A stretch of DNA of 64,000 bases, from contig JAGWBQ010000008.1 of NCBI GenBank assembly GCA_021295815.1, positions 1 to 64,000 on the forward strand, in the 5' to 3' direction. Within the stretch, counting starts at the first letter, position 1; the number at the start of each line of letters is the position of its first letter. Of this stretch, positions 1 to 9,400 are shown piece by piece. Source of the stretch: Gemmatimonadota bacterium (GTDB lineage: Bacteria > Gemmatimonadota > Gemmatimonadetes > Longimicrobiales > Gaopeijiaceae). The notes under the pieces are model-generated. The model did not search any database. It saw only the letters and a program-made list of their open reading frames with translations, and was not told the origin of the DNA. The translations under genes and the position numbers were made by a program.

Positions 1-63
1 GAGGCGTTCGCCCGCGAATACGAGGAGCGCCTGATCGTGACCGGGCGCATCCGCCGCCGCTAG
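1..63 (+). CDS. 3' end of an unidentified gene (partial)
   Basis: Frame 1 is open from the first base and stops at TAG (61-63). It encodes only the last 20 residues, ending in the basic tail GRIRRR. The stretch EAFAREYEERLIV looks like an amphipathic helix. This is too short to assign a family. No further gene is coupled to it: the next 295 bp carry only a transposase scrap. Confidence 0.5.
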   Translation, partial: EAFAREYEERLIVTGRIRRR

Positions 64-149
64 CCGGTCCCGCCTGCCGCGGCATCTCGAGCTATTGTAT
101 GTTGAATCCGAGACGTAAGCTGTTGACCGGCAAGAATACGTAAACATCC

Positions 150-325
150 GCCTTACCCCAAGTGCCCGGCGGAGATACCGGTCAGCAGCCCGCCGTGATT
201 CGTAGCCGAGCGCCGAGCGGAGCCGGCGGGTGTTGTGGAAGCCCTCGATGAAGTTGAAGACTTCGCGGCTCGCCTCGGCTACCGTCGGAAATTGCCTCCG
301 GTCGAGAAGCTCGCACTCGAGCTTC
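150..325 (-). pseudogene. IS3-family transposase (OrfB) C-terminal fragment
   Basis: Read leftward from about base 325, one frame gives LLDRRQFPTVAEASREV, then FNFIEGFHNTRRLRSALGY. This matches the end of the rve integrase domain of IS3-family OrfB transposases, whose usual consensus is a [T/S]xxEA...I..[Y/F]IE.[F/Y]YN..R.HS.LGY block. The upstream DDE core is absent, so only the last 50-60 codons remain. The usual His before SALGY is Leu here, consistent with decay. The rest of 64-358 shows no gene. Confidence 0.6.
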
Positions 326-358
326 GCGGCGCACCGTCACCTGCGCGGGCGTCTTCCA

Positions 359-2755
359 TCAGTCGGATCCCTTCCTCGGCACCTTGGTGTCGTGCATGGC
401 CGCATTGTAGGCGAAGGCGGCCACGATGACCGCGTTCGTGACGAGTTCGTCAACAGGTAGGGTGTCGTAGAAATCGAGATTGGTGTGCCCGCCCGTGCCG
501 CCCGCGCGCGCCTGCAGGAACTGGAAGGCGGGAAGACCGGCCCGGTCGAAGGGCACGTGGTCGGTACTGCCGACGCTCCGCGGCGAGATGGTGGTCATCC
601 CGAGATCGTGAAACGGCTCCATCCAGTCGGTGAAGAGATCGCGGACGTTCTCGTTGCCCTGCAGCCAGATCCCGCGATAGAGGCCAGGTCCGTAGTCCTG
701 GTTGAAGTAGACGGAGAAGTCGTCGTAGGCGGGCTTGGTGCCGTCCGGGCCGTCGGGGGTGCCGAAGTGGTCTTCGACGTAGGCGGACGATCCGAAGAGG
801 CCCTGCTCCTCCCCGGACCAGAGCGCGATGCGGATCGTGCGACGCGGCCGGGCGCCGACCGCCTTGAGGATGCGCATCGCTTCGAGCATGACCGCCGATC
901 CCGAAGTGTTGTCGCTGGCGTTGGGGCTGGCGTGCCAGGTGTCGAAGTGAGCGCCGATCATGACGACCTCGTTCGCCAGATCGCTTCCGGGGATCTCGCC
1001 GATCACGTTGCGGGCCTCGGTCGCTCCGGCGCCGTGGACATTGCGAACTTCCGCCTCGATGGTGACGGGCGTGCCGCGTTCCAGAATCCGGTACATGCGG
1101 TTGTAGTGCTCTGGCGTCACCGCGACGATCGGCACCGATGCGAGGGTGGCGTCCCGGTCCCACATGTCCACCTTCGCGCCCGGTCGCGCGAAACCGCGTA
1201 CCGCCCCCGGCCAGCCGCTGTTCGATTCCAGGACGACTTCGACCCCCTCCTCGACGTAGAAGGCGAGGCGCTCGGCGGCGGCGAAGCCTTGCACAGGTCG
1301 AGTCGCGGCATCGGACGCGGACTGAGGTGGCTCGCGCGGTCGCGGCGGCGGCTCCGGCTCTTCCAGGGCGCGCATCTCTTGGTCGGTGCGGCGTGGAGTG
1401 CCCGCAGCGAACCGCCGGAGGTCGACGACGGGGGGCGGAGTGGACAGAACCGCCTTGCCACGAAGCTGTCCGCGCAGGGCTTCGAGGTCGCCGCCCGTTC
1501 GAATGTCCGCGATCACGACGTCGAGGGTGCGCTTGCCGTCGGTTCCCGGCGTGTGCGCAATCGGGTACGCGACCAGCGGCTGGTAGTCGGGTTCCAGCAT
1601 GTGCACCGAGACGTACTCGTTGTCCCAGCTTGCTCCGTAATTCATAAAGGGCTCGCGGCGCGGGTTTTCGAGCCCGATCCGACGCATCTCCCCGAGAGCC
1701 CATTCCTGCGCGCGATCCATCGCGACCGAATTGGTCAGCCGCGCCCCGATGATGTCGGTCATGTACGACAGCGTGTTGGGGAGCTGGGAGCGGTTCAGCC
1801 CTTCGTCGCGGATGCGGGCGATCATGTCGTCACCCAGCGGGACTCCGTCGAACTCCCAGGCCGGGTCGATCTCGAATCCGAGGTGATCGAGGGCCGCGGC
1901 CGCGACATCGACGATGTTGGCGGGCCCTGGAGCCGGCCAGTCCGCGGTCGCCGGGCCGCTTCCCAGAATGAAGATGGTCATCTCCTCGGGCGAGTCGCCT
2001 CCGTGGCCGCCGTCGGCGCGCCGGCCGTGGTCGGTGCTCACGAGAACCAGCCAGTCTTCGTGCTCGTATCCGGGACGCTCGCGAATCGCATCGACCATCA
2101 TGCCCACATGCCGGTCCGCCAGCGCGATCGCCTCCCGATATTCGCTGCCGATCGAACCGGTCCGGTGACTGGTCTCGTCGGGGTTGCCGAGATATACGAA
2201 CATCGCGTCGGGGTCCGCCTCGCCGAGGTGTCGCGCCGCGCGGGCCGCGACCTCGCCGTCGGCCACGTCCCACCCCAGGTCGTAGCCGTCGAACACCTCG
2301 CGCACGTCGATCCCGACCGGAAGGGCCGGACCGGGGTCGCCCGGAAGCTCCGCCAGCGGCATCCAGTCGAGAGCGGTGAAGGTGGCCGTCTCGGGCCGGA
2401 TCCCTTCGGCCCTGGCGAGGAACGAGGGAAAGGCCGCGTAGTCCCGTCCATCGAAGCTGTTGTCCGTGACGCCATGCTTGTCCGGCCATACGCCGGTCAG
2501 CATCGAGGACCACGACGGACCGCTGACGGAAGGGGTGGTGGTGAGCGCCCGGTCGGTGAACCATCCGGCTTCGGCGAGCGCGTCGAGGTTGGGGGTGGGG
2601 ACCTCGGCAAGCACGTCCGGGCGGACCCCGTCGATGCCGATGAGCAGGACTTTCGGCGTGCCGCGCGATCCATCCGAGTACTGACACGTCCCCGTCGTGA
2701 GAGCCACCGCACCTACAAGAGCGATCCGGGTCAGTCCGACCCATATCGAGTCCAT
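359..2755 (-). CDS. Secreted fusion of alkaline-phosphatase-superfamily phosphodiesterase and M28 metallopeptidase
   Basis: A 798-aa protein with two catalytic domains. Residues about 33-305 are a nucleotide pyrophosphatase/phosphodiesterase-like alkaline-phosphatase fold: metal Asp in LIGIDGVRPD, probable nucleophile Ser in SVSGPSWSSMLTG, metal motifs PDETSH, STDHG and GGHGG. From about 309 (MIARIRDEGLNRSQLPNTL) to the end is an M28 peptidase with GAHFDTW near 600, NASDNTSG, WSGEEQGLFGS near 648 and GSTDHVPF near 730, covering the expected two-zinc ligands. The frame is unbroken across the join, so this is a true fusion, not adjacent genes. The ATG at 2755 is chosen because it puts a hydrophobic signal segment (IALVGAVAL) at the N-terminus; the frame stays open to a GTG at 2881. 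The product is probably exported, with cleavage or lipidation near TGTC. Substrates are unknown. Confidence 0.85.
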   Translation of the reverse strand: MDSIWVGLTRIALVGAVALTTGTCQYSDGSRGTPKVLLIGIDGVRPDVLAEVPTPNLDALAEAGWFTDRALTTTPSVSGPSWSSMLTGVWPDKHGVTDNSFDGRDYAAFPSFLARAEGIRPETATFTALDWMPLAELPGDPGPALPVGIDVREVFDGYDLGWDVADGEVAARAARHLGEADPDAMFVYLGNPDETSHRTGSIGSEYREAIALADRHVGMMVDAIRERPGYEHEDWLVLVSTDHGRRADGGHGGDSPEEMTIFILGSGPATADWPAPGPANIVDVAAAALDHLGFEIDPAWEFDGVPLGDDMIARIRDEGLNRSQLPNTLSYMTDIIGARLTNSVAMDRAQEWALGEMRRIGLENPRREPFMNYGASWDNEYVSVHMLEPDYQPLVAYPIAHTPGTDGKRTLDVVIADIRTGGDLEALRGQLRGKAVLSTPPPVVDLRRFAAGTPRRTDQEMRALEEPEPPPRPREPPQSASDAATRPVQGFAAAERLAFYVEEGVEVVLESNSGWPGAVRGFARPGAKVDMWDRDATLASVPIVAVTPEHYNRMYRILERGTPVTIEAEVRNVHGAGATEARNVIGEIPGSDLANEVVMIGAHFDTWHASPNASDNTSGSAVMLEAMRILKAVGARPRRTIRIALWSGEEQGLFGSSAYVEDHFGTPDGPDGTKPAYDDFSVYFNQDYGPGLYRGIWLQGNENVRDLFTDWMEPFHDLGMTTISPRSVGSTDHVPFDRAGLPAFQFLQARAGGTGGHTNLDFYDTLPVDELVTNAVIVAAFAYNAAMHDTKVPRKGSD

Positions 2756-3010
2756 CGGGGCCGAAGCGATCATCGACGCTCTCTCCGCTTGCGCGGTGAC
2801 CGCAGAAGGGACGGGTGTTTCGGCTGCCATGGGGAACGGGTCGCGGGGGTCCGACGGTTGCTCTCCCCAATCTGCCCACACTCAAGGACCGCCACAAGCC
2901 GCAGCAGCTCTCCCGTTCCGGCATCCCGCCCCGTCGGCACCGTCCCGAATCGATCGGCGGGCCTTCTCGGCGATCCGCTCGTCATCGGGAAAGGGCCGCC
3001 GCCACTCGAG

Positions 3011-3083
<73 letters not shown>

Positions 3084-3095
3084 GGACAGGCGCCC

Positions 3096-3126
3096 AAGAT
3101 AATGCCTGAACCCCCTGATCGGTCAA
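3096..3126 (-). promoter_or_regulatory. Promoter of tRNA-Lys
   Basis: On the minus strand, TTGACC (3126-3121) is followed after 19 bp by TATCTT (3101-3096), which ends 12 bp before the tRNA. The -10 hexamer matches that of the rnpB promoter at 5822-5827. The -35 lies inside an inverted repeat (ACCCCCT/AGGGGGT, 3110-3132). Confidence 0.55.
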
Positions 3127-3206
3127 GGGGGTACGTCGCACCGGTCGTTGTCCGCCCGTTCGGGGCGCTCGTCCGGTCACCCCATCCAAACCATCGAACC
3201 TGTCAA

Positions 3207-4493
3207 ATGCACGTCGCCAGACTCTTCTTCCGGCGGGCTCCGCTCCCATTTGGACGGGCGAGGCCGCACTCGCCTCGACCGGGAAGCCCGCCCGCTCGAG
3301 GCTCGTCCCGGCTCGGTCCGCGTACCGCTGTCCGAGGTTGCTCCTTCGCGGCGGTGACCGCTTTGGCCTGCACTCCGCCCGGTCCGCCCGAAGCCCTGGC
3401 GGCGCCGGACTTCGCACTGATCGGATCCGCCGTCCTCGAGCGTCTCCATCTGCAAGCCGGCGAGCGCATCCTTCTGGTCGGCGCCCCGGGACGCTGGGAT
3501 CCGCTCCACGACGTCCTGACCGACGGAGCTCGGGCCGCCGGGGCCGAGGCTCTCGGTTCCTGGTCGGTGGCGGGAGCAGGGCCGCCCGAATGGTCGACCG
3601 AGTTCACGACACGGCTGACGGAGACGGAGGCCGACGGGCTCGTCGATGCGCTCTCCGTCGTCGACGTGGGCGTGATGCTGCCGGGCGCGACCCCGGCACA
3701 TCCGGTCTACGCCGCCTATCAGGAGGTGCTGCGCGGCGGAATCGGCAGGGCGGTGCATTTCCACTGGCTCGGGGCGTACGACGGAAGCGGAGCGGAGCTG
3801 GAGGTGGACTCGGAAATCGACGCCCACTATCAGCGGGCTCTGCTGGAGACCGATTACGGATCCCTGGCCGAGCTACAGATGGCCTTCGAGGAGGCCGCGC
3901 GCGGAATGGCGGAGACCGACATCCGGGTGACGACGCCGATGGGCACGGACATCTCGTTCCGGATCGGCGATCGTCCCGTGACCCGCCAGGACGGCGACGC
4001 CTCCGCGGCGAGGGCTCTGCTCGCCAGAAACCTGATCGACCGCGAGATCGAGCTCCCCGCAGGCGCGATCCGGGTGGCTCCGGTCGAGGAGAGCGTGAAC
4101 GGCCGCATCGCCTTTCCGGACGCGGTCTGGAGCGGTGAGTTCGTGCAGGGCCTGGTTCTCACCTTCGAGGGGGGAACGGTCGTTTCGGCAACCGCCGCCA
4201 CCAATGTCGAGGCGGTCGAAGCTGAAATGGCCTCCGCGGCGCCGGCGAGCCGTTCGTTCCGAGAGCTCGCGTTGGGCTTCAACCCTCTGCTGGCTGTCAC
4301 GGAAAACACGGCGGGCGCTCCATGGATACCCTACTACGGATACGGCGCGGGCGTGGTTCGTCTCTCCCTGGGAGACAACTCGGAGCTGGGGGGAGCGGTG
4401 ACCGGCGGATACGTGCGCTGGAATTTCCTTACCGACGCGACGGTGACGGTCGGCGACGAAATCTGGGTCGACAACGGGAGGCTGGTACGCTGA
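3207..4493 (+). CDS. M29-like aminopeptidase homologue lacking metal ligands (probable pseudoenzyme, exported)
   Basis: A 428-aa protein related to M29 aminopeptidases (COG2309). It shows the family landmarks TPMGTDISFRIGDRP, ELPAGAIRVAPVEESVNG, ELALGFNP and a C-terminal beta-rich end. The residues that bind metal in M29 enzymes are changed. The Glu of the usual GE(V/I)xTAP is gone (GAIRVAP). The His of the GGT/H-type motif is not seen. The final HxD is RWN (RWNFLTD). Catalysis therefore seems unlikely. The N-terminus is long and basic, then has SFAAVTALACTPPGPP, which resembles a lipoprotein signal. ATG 3207 is the nearest ATG; an upstream ATG at 3102 is in frame. The stop overlaps the next ATG (TGATG), suggesting co-translation with gcdH. 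Confidence 0.7.
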   Translation: MHVARLFFRRAPLPFGRARPHSPRPGSPPARGSSRLGPRTAVRGCSFAAVTALACTPPGPPEALAAPDFALIGSAVLERLHLQAGERILLVGAPGRWDPLHDVLTDGARAAGAEALGSWSVAGAGPPEWSTEFTTRLTETEADGLVDALSVVDVGVMLPGATPAHPVYAAYQEVLRGGIGRAVHFHWLGAYDGSGAELEVDSEIDAHYQRALLETDYGSLAELQMAFEEAARGMAETDIRVTTPMGTDISFRIGDRPVTRQDGDASAARALLARNLIDREIELPAGAIRVAPVEESVNGRIAFPDAVWSGEFVQGLVLTFEGGTVVSATAATNVEAVEAEMASAAPASRSFRELALGFNPLLAVTENTAGAPWIPYYGYGAGVVRLSLGDNSELGGAVTGGYVRWNFLTDATVTVGDEIWVDNGRLVR

Positions 4494-5677
4494 TGGCGCG
4501 TTTTCGGGGAATCGACTTCTACGACATCGGCTCCCTCCTCGGCGAGGAGGAGCGGATGGTCAGAGACACGATCCGTGACTGGGTGGAAGACCGGCTGATG
4601 CCCATCATCGGCCACGCCTACACCGAGCGGACGTTTCCGACCGAGATCATCCCCGAGCTCGGCGAACTGGGAGTGTTGGGCGCGAACCTTCCCGAAGAAT
4701 ACGGGTGTGCCGGTCTCGGCAACGTCGCTTACGGCCTCATCATGCAGGAGCTCGAGCGCGGGGACTCGGGGATACGCTCCTTCGCCTCGGTCCAGGGGGC
4801 GTTGGTCATGTATCCGATCCACGCCTTCGGCAGCGAAGAGCAGAAGCGCGAGTGGCTTCCTGGCATGGCGAGCGCCGAGAAGATCGGCTGCTTCGGCCTG
4901 ACCGAACCCGACTACGGCTCGAACCCCGCCGGCATGGTGACCACCGCGAAGCGGACGGATTCGGGCTGGGTCCTGAACGGATCCAAGATGTGGATCACCA
5001 ACGGTTCGATGGCCGACGTGGCGGTGGTGTGGGCGCAGACCGGCGAGATCGGAGACGTGCGCGGCATCCGGGGTTTCCTCGTACCCGCCGACGCTCCCGG
5101 CTTTACCGCTCGCGACCAGAAGGGCAAGCTGTCGCTGCTCGCCTCCGACACGAGCGAGCTGGCGCTCTCCGACGTGGAGCTCCCCGTCGACGCCATGCTG
5201 CCCGGAACCTCCGGAGGTCTCAAGCATCCCCTCATGTGCCTGACCCAGGCCCGTTACGGCATCGCCTGGGGAGCCGTGGGGGCCGCCATGGCCTGCTTCG
5301 ACGAGGCGGTCTCCTACGCGAAGGAACGGGTCATGTTCGACACCCCCATTGCCGGAAAGCAGATACAGCAGGTGCGCATCGCCGACATGCTGACCGGAAT
5401 CACGCAGGGTCAGCTGCTCGCCTACCGTCTCGGCCGGCTCAAGGACCAGGGACGCATGACGCCGCAGCAGGTCTCGCTCGCCAAGCGGGCCAACTGCTCC
5501 ATGGCCACCGACGTGGCTCGGGAGGCGCGCAGGCTGCTGGGCGCGAACGGCATCCTCGTCGAGTACCACTCCATGCGTCACATGGCGAATCTGGAGTCGG
5601 TCTACACCTACGAAGGCACGCACGACGTGCACTCCCTGATCCTCGGCCAGACCGTGACCGGGCTGAGCGCGTTCTGA
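4493..5677 (+). CDS. gcdH: Glutaryl-CoA dehydrogenase
   Basis: A 394-aa acyl-CoA dehydrogenase that oxidatively decarboxylates glutaryl-CoA to crotonyl-CoA using FAD, in lysine and tryptophan breakdown. It matches the glutaryl-CoA branch closely. GLTEPDYGSNP and KMWITNGSMAD form the flavin/substrate site. DSGIRSFASVQ carries the Arg (R95) that binds the glutaryl carboxylate. The catalytic Glu is E374 in TYEGTHDVHSLILG, the glutaryl-type signature. The ATG overlaps the stop of the preceding M29-like gene by one base. It is cytoplasmic, with electrons presumably passed to ETF. A GC-rich hairpin follows. Confidence 0.92.
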   Translation: MARFRGIDFYDIGSLLGEEERMVRDTIRDWVEDRLMPIIGHAYTERTFPTEIIPELGELGVLGANLPEEYGCAGLGNVAYGLIMQELERGDSGIRSFASVQGALVMYPIHAFGSEEQKREWLPGMASAEKIGCFGLTEPDYGSNPAGMVTTAKRTDSGWVLNGSKMWITNGSMADVAVVWAQTGEIGDVRGIRGFLVPADAPGFTARDQKGKLSLLASDTSELALSDVELPVDAMLPGTSGGLKHPLMCLTQARYGIAWGAVGAAMACFDEAVSYAKERVMFDTPIAGKQIQQVRIADMLTGITQGQLLAYRLGRLKDQGRMTPQQVSLAKRANCSMATDVAREARRLLGANGILVEYHSMRHMANLESVYTYEGTHDVHSLILGQTVTGLSAF

Positions 5678-5701
5678 CCGCTCCTGGACTAAACCTCCCG
5701 C

Positions 5702-5722
5702 AGGGCGGCGCCGCGCCGCCCT
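5702..5722 (+). terminator. Terminator-like hairpin after gcdH
   Basis: A perfect 9-bp GC stem (AGGGCGGCG / CGCCGCCCT) with a 3-nt loop lies 25 bp after the gcdH stop and before rnpB. It has no T-run, so it may act as a Rho-assisted stop or 3'-end stabiliser and not as a classic intrinsic terminator. Confidence 0.45.
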
Positions 5723-5797
5723 CGGTGCTCGTCGCGAGCTTCGTCCACGGTCTCCCGGGGCTGCTCGATGCCGGCGGTCGGCGGGCCCGAGCCTGCC

Positions 5798-5827
5798 TTG
5801 GACAACTCGCCCTCGACGGTGTATCTT
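5798..5827 (+). promoter_or_regulatory. Promoter of rnpB
   Basis: TTGGAC (5798-5803), an 18-bp spacer and TATCTT (5822-5827) end 6 bp before the predicted 5' end of RNase P RNA, where a sigma70-type promoter should be. This is the best-placed promoter in the window. Confidence 0.65.
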
Positions 5828-5833
5828 TCCATT

Positions 5834-6218
5834 GCGAGCGTGCGCGGGGGGTCGCCGGCGGTGGCCGTATTGCACCGTCGGAGGAAAGTCCGAGCTGCGC
5901 AGGGCAGGGTGCCGGGTAACGCCCGGGCGCCGTGAGGCGACGGAAAGTGCAACAGAGAAGAGACCGCCGATGGCCGGAGGCGTAGCCTGCGGCACAGGCA
6001 AGGGTGAAACGGTGCGGTAAGAGCGCACCGGGCTGCCGGCAACGGTGAGCCGCTGGCAAACCCCACCTGCAGCAAGGCCAAGCAGGAGCGAGGGACGGCC
6101 CGTCCCGTTCGAGCTCCGGGTGGGCCGCACGAGGCCGTCGGCGACGGCGGTCCCAGATGAATGACTCTCGCCTCGCCCGCAGGCGAGGTACAGAACTCGG
6201 CTTACAGCGCGCGCTCGC
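5834..6218 (+). ncRNA. rnpB: RNase P RNA, bacterial type A
   Basis: Catalytic RNA of ribonuclease P, which trims tRNA 5' leaders. The two conserved landmarks are present: GAGGAAAGTCCGAGC near the 5' side, and AGATGAATGACTCTC plus ACAGAACTCGGCTTACAG near the 3' end. The ends are set by helix P1, where GCGAGCGTGCGC (5834) pairs with GCGCGCGCTCGC (ending 6218). The length of 385 nt fits type A. The internal GGTGAAACGGTGCGGTAAGA region fits the P10-P12 neighbourhood. A tRNA gene follows 111 bp later. Confidence 0.95.
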
Positions 6219-6329
6219 CGCAGCTTCGACGCCGGGTACCGAACTTGAGCATCCGCAGGCTCCTTAGTGACCTGCGGCACAACCTAGTAAGTTACAGCTC
6301 GGCTACACCGCAGCCTGAAGCGTCACATA

Positions 6330-6403
6330 GCGCCCGTAGCTCAGTCGGATAGAGCGCATGCCTCCGGAGCATGAGGTCGCAGGTTCGAATCCTGCCGGGC
6401 GCA
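6330..6403 (+). tRNA. tRNA-Arg (anticodon CCG)
   Basis: A cloverleaf with acceptor GCGCCCG/CGGGCGC and discriminator A. The anticodon stem CATGC/GCATG encloses loop CTCCGGA with anticodon CCG, which reads CGG codons. The T arm has GGTTCGAATCC. CCA is not encoded. It lies just upstream of the BNR protein gene. Confidence 0.95.
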
Positions 6404-6426
6404 TTTCTCCAAATGGAACGCAAGCC

Positions 6427-9400
6427 ATGAGCAAGCTGCCCGCACTTCTGCTACCGGTTTTTCTTGTCGTCCCGGTTTCGGCCGCGGCGGTCCTCCAGGA
6501 CTCGGAGGAAGACGAAGCCGGGCGGAGCCGGGTCGAAGACGTTCTGGGCGCCCTCGCTCTGAGGGAGATCGGACCCGCGGTCGCGGGGGGACGGATCGCC
6601 GACATCGCGGTGCATCCCGAAGATCGTTCGGTCTGGTATGTGGCCGTGGGGTCCGGCGGCGTGTGGAAGACGATTAACGCCGGTACGACCTGGACTCCGA
6701 TATTCGACGACCAACCCAGCTACTCGATCGGCACGATCGCCATCGATCCCATCAACCCCGAGGTGGTCTGGGTCGGAACCGGCGAGAACGTGAGCGGACG
6801 TCACGTGGGCTGGGGTTCGGGCGTCTATCGGAGCCTGGACGGCGGAGCGAGCTGGCGCAACATGGGGCTCGAACGCAGCGAGCACATCGGCAGGATCCTG
6901 ATTCATCCCGAGGACGGTCGGACCATTCTGGTGGCTGCGGAGGGACCGCTCTGGTCGGCGGGGGGCGACCGGGGAGTCTTCAAGTCCGTCGACGGCGGCG
7001 AGAGCTGGCGAAGGGTGCTTCGCGTCGACACCCACACGGGCGTCACGGATCTGGAGTTCGCACCCGACGACCCGGGCACGGTCTACGCCGCCACCTACCA
7101 GCGGCGCAGGCACGTGTGGGGCTTCCTGGGCGGCGGACCGGGCTCCGGCATCCACAAGTCCGTCGACGGCGGCGACAACTGGCGGGAAGTCACCACTGGC
7201 CTGCCCTCGGGCGACATGGGCAAGATCGGGCTCGCCACCACGCCGGCCGATCCCGCGCTCGTCTATGCGACCATCGAGGCCGATCCGAGCGAGCGCGGCT
7301 TCTACCGCTCGACCGACCGCGGCGAGAGCTGGGAACGACGCAACTCCTACATATCCGGCGGCACGGGTCCCCACTACTATCAGGAAATCGAGGCCTCGCC
7401 GCACGATCCCGATCTCGTGATCCAGATGGACGTCTTCTTCCAGATCACGCGGGACGGCGGGGCTAGTTTCGACCCCTTGGGCACCGGTCGCGAGAAGCAC
7501 TCCGACAACCACGCGCTCTGGATCGATCCCGACGACCCCGAGCACATGCTGGCAGGTACCGACGCCGGGCTCTACGAGACCTTCGACCACGGGGACTCGT
7601 GGCGGCACTTCCCCAACATGCCCATTTCTCAGTTCTACAAGCTCGCGCTCTCCTCGCACGAGCCCTTCTACGCGATTCTGGGCGGCGCTCAGGACTTGGG
7701 AACGCTCTGGGGTCCCTCGCGCACGCTCAACGTCGAAGGCGTGCGCAACTCGGACTGGTACTTCCCGATGGGCGCGGACGGCTACGGCGTCCAGTTCGAT
7801 CCGCTCGATCCCGACCTCTTCTACCTCATGACCCAGCAAGGCAACCTCTACCGGGTTCACCGCCGGGACGAGGAGGCGATCTCCATTCGGCCCCAGCCGG
7901 CGCCCGACGATCCGCCCGAACGCTGGAACTGGGACTCCCCGATTCTGGTGAGCCCGCACTCGCCGTCCAGAATCTACTTCGCCTCGCAGCGGCTTTGGCG
8001 AAGCGAAGACCGCGGGGACTCCTGGCGCGCCGTCAGCGGCGACCTCACCACCGGGACCAACCGCTACGAGCTGCCCTTCATGGGCCGGGTGTGGGAGCTG
8101 GACGCGCTCCACGACAACGGAGCCATGTCGAAGTACGCGACCGTCACAGCGATCTCGGAGAGCCCCCTCGCGGAAGGGGTCGTCTACGCGGGCACCGACG
8201 ACGGTCTGATCCGGATGACCCCGGACGGCGGCACGAGCTGGCGGACGGCGTCTCCGCTTCCCGGAGTGCCCGAGCGTTCCTTCGTGAACGATGTCGAGGC
8301 CGCGCAGTCGGACACCGCGGTCGTCTTCGCCGTCGCCGACGCCCACAAGGTGGGGGACTACTCGCCTTACGTCTTCCGGAGCGACGACCGGGGCGAAAGC
8401 TGGGAGTCGATCGCCGGCGACCTGCCGCCGGACATGGTCGCCTGGGCCATCGAACAGGATCACGAAACGCCCGAACTTCTCTTCCTGGCCGCCGAGTGGG
8501 GGCTCTTCTTCTCGCCGAACGCCGGCGAGAACTGGCACCGGCTCAGGGGCGCACCCACCATCGCCTTCCGCGACCTCGAACTTCAGCGGCGCGACGGCGA
8601 CCTCGTGGGCGCGACCTTCGGACGGGGCTTCTACGCGCTCGACGACTACTCGCCCCTCCGTGAGATCGCGCGGGGCGCGCTGGAAAACGAGGAAGGCGGC
8701 GTGTGGCCGGTGCGCGACGCGTGGTGGTACGTGCCCAACGTGCCGAACCAGGCGCAGGGACGCCCCACCCTGGGGAGCGCCGCCTACGTCGCGCCCAACC
8801 CGGAATTCGGCGCCACCTTCACTTACCACATGCCCGAACGGCCCGCTTCGGCGGCGGACGAACGCCGCGCACGAGAACGCGCCCTGCGTGACGACGGGCG
8901 CGACATCCCGTTCCCGGGCTACGACGCCCTGACCCTTGAAAGGATGGAAGGTGAGACGCTCGCCCTTCTCCGGGTCTCCGACGCCCGCGGCGTGCCGGTG
9001 AGGCTGATCGAAGGCTCCGTCCGGGCCGGACTGCACCGAGCGAGCTGGGACCTGCGCCATCCCGCTCCCAATCCGGTGAGCTTCGACACCCCCGACTTCA
9101 CCCCGCCCTGGGTCACCGAGCCGGTAGGTCCGCTGGTGGCGCCGGGCGATTACTCGGTCCAGCTCCTTCGGGTGAGCGACGCCGGAGTGGAAGAGCTGGG
9201 CTCGCCGCGGAGCTTCACGCTCAAGCCGACTCCGGGGGCTCCGGGAACCGACTTCGTGGCCGTCGCCGAGTTTCAGCGCGAGACCGCCGGGCTCCAACGC
9301 CAGGTACAGGCGGCCGGGGCCGAGCTCGATCGGCAACGCGACCGTCTCAGATACATGCGGGCGGCGTTGCAGCGGACCCCGGGCGCCGACCTGACCCTCT

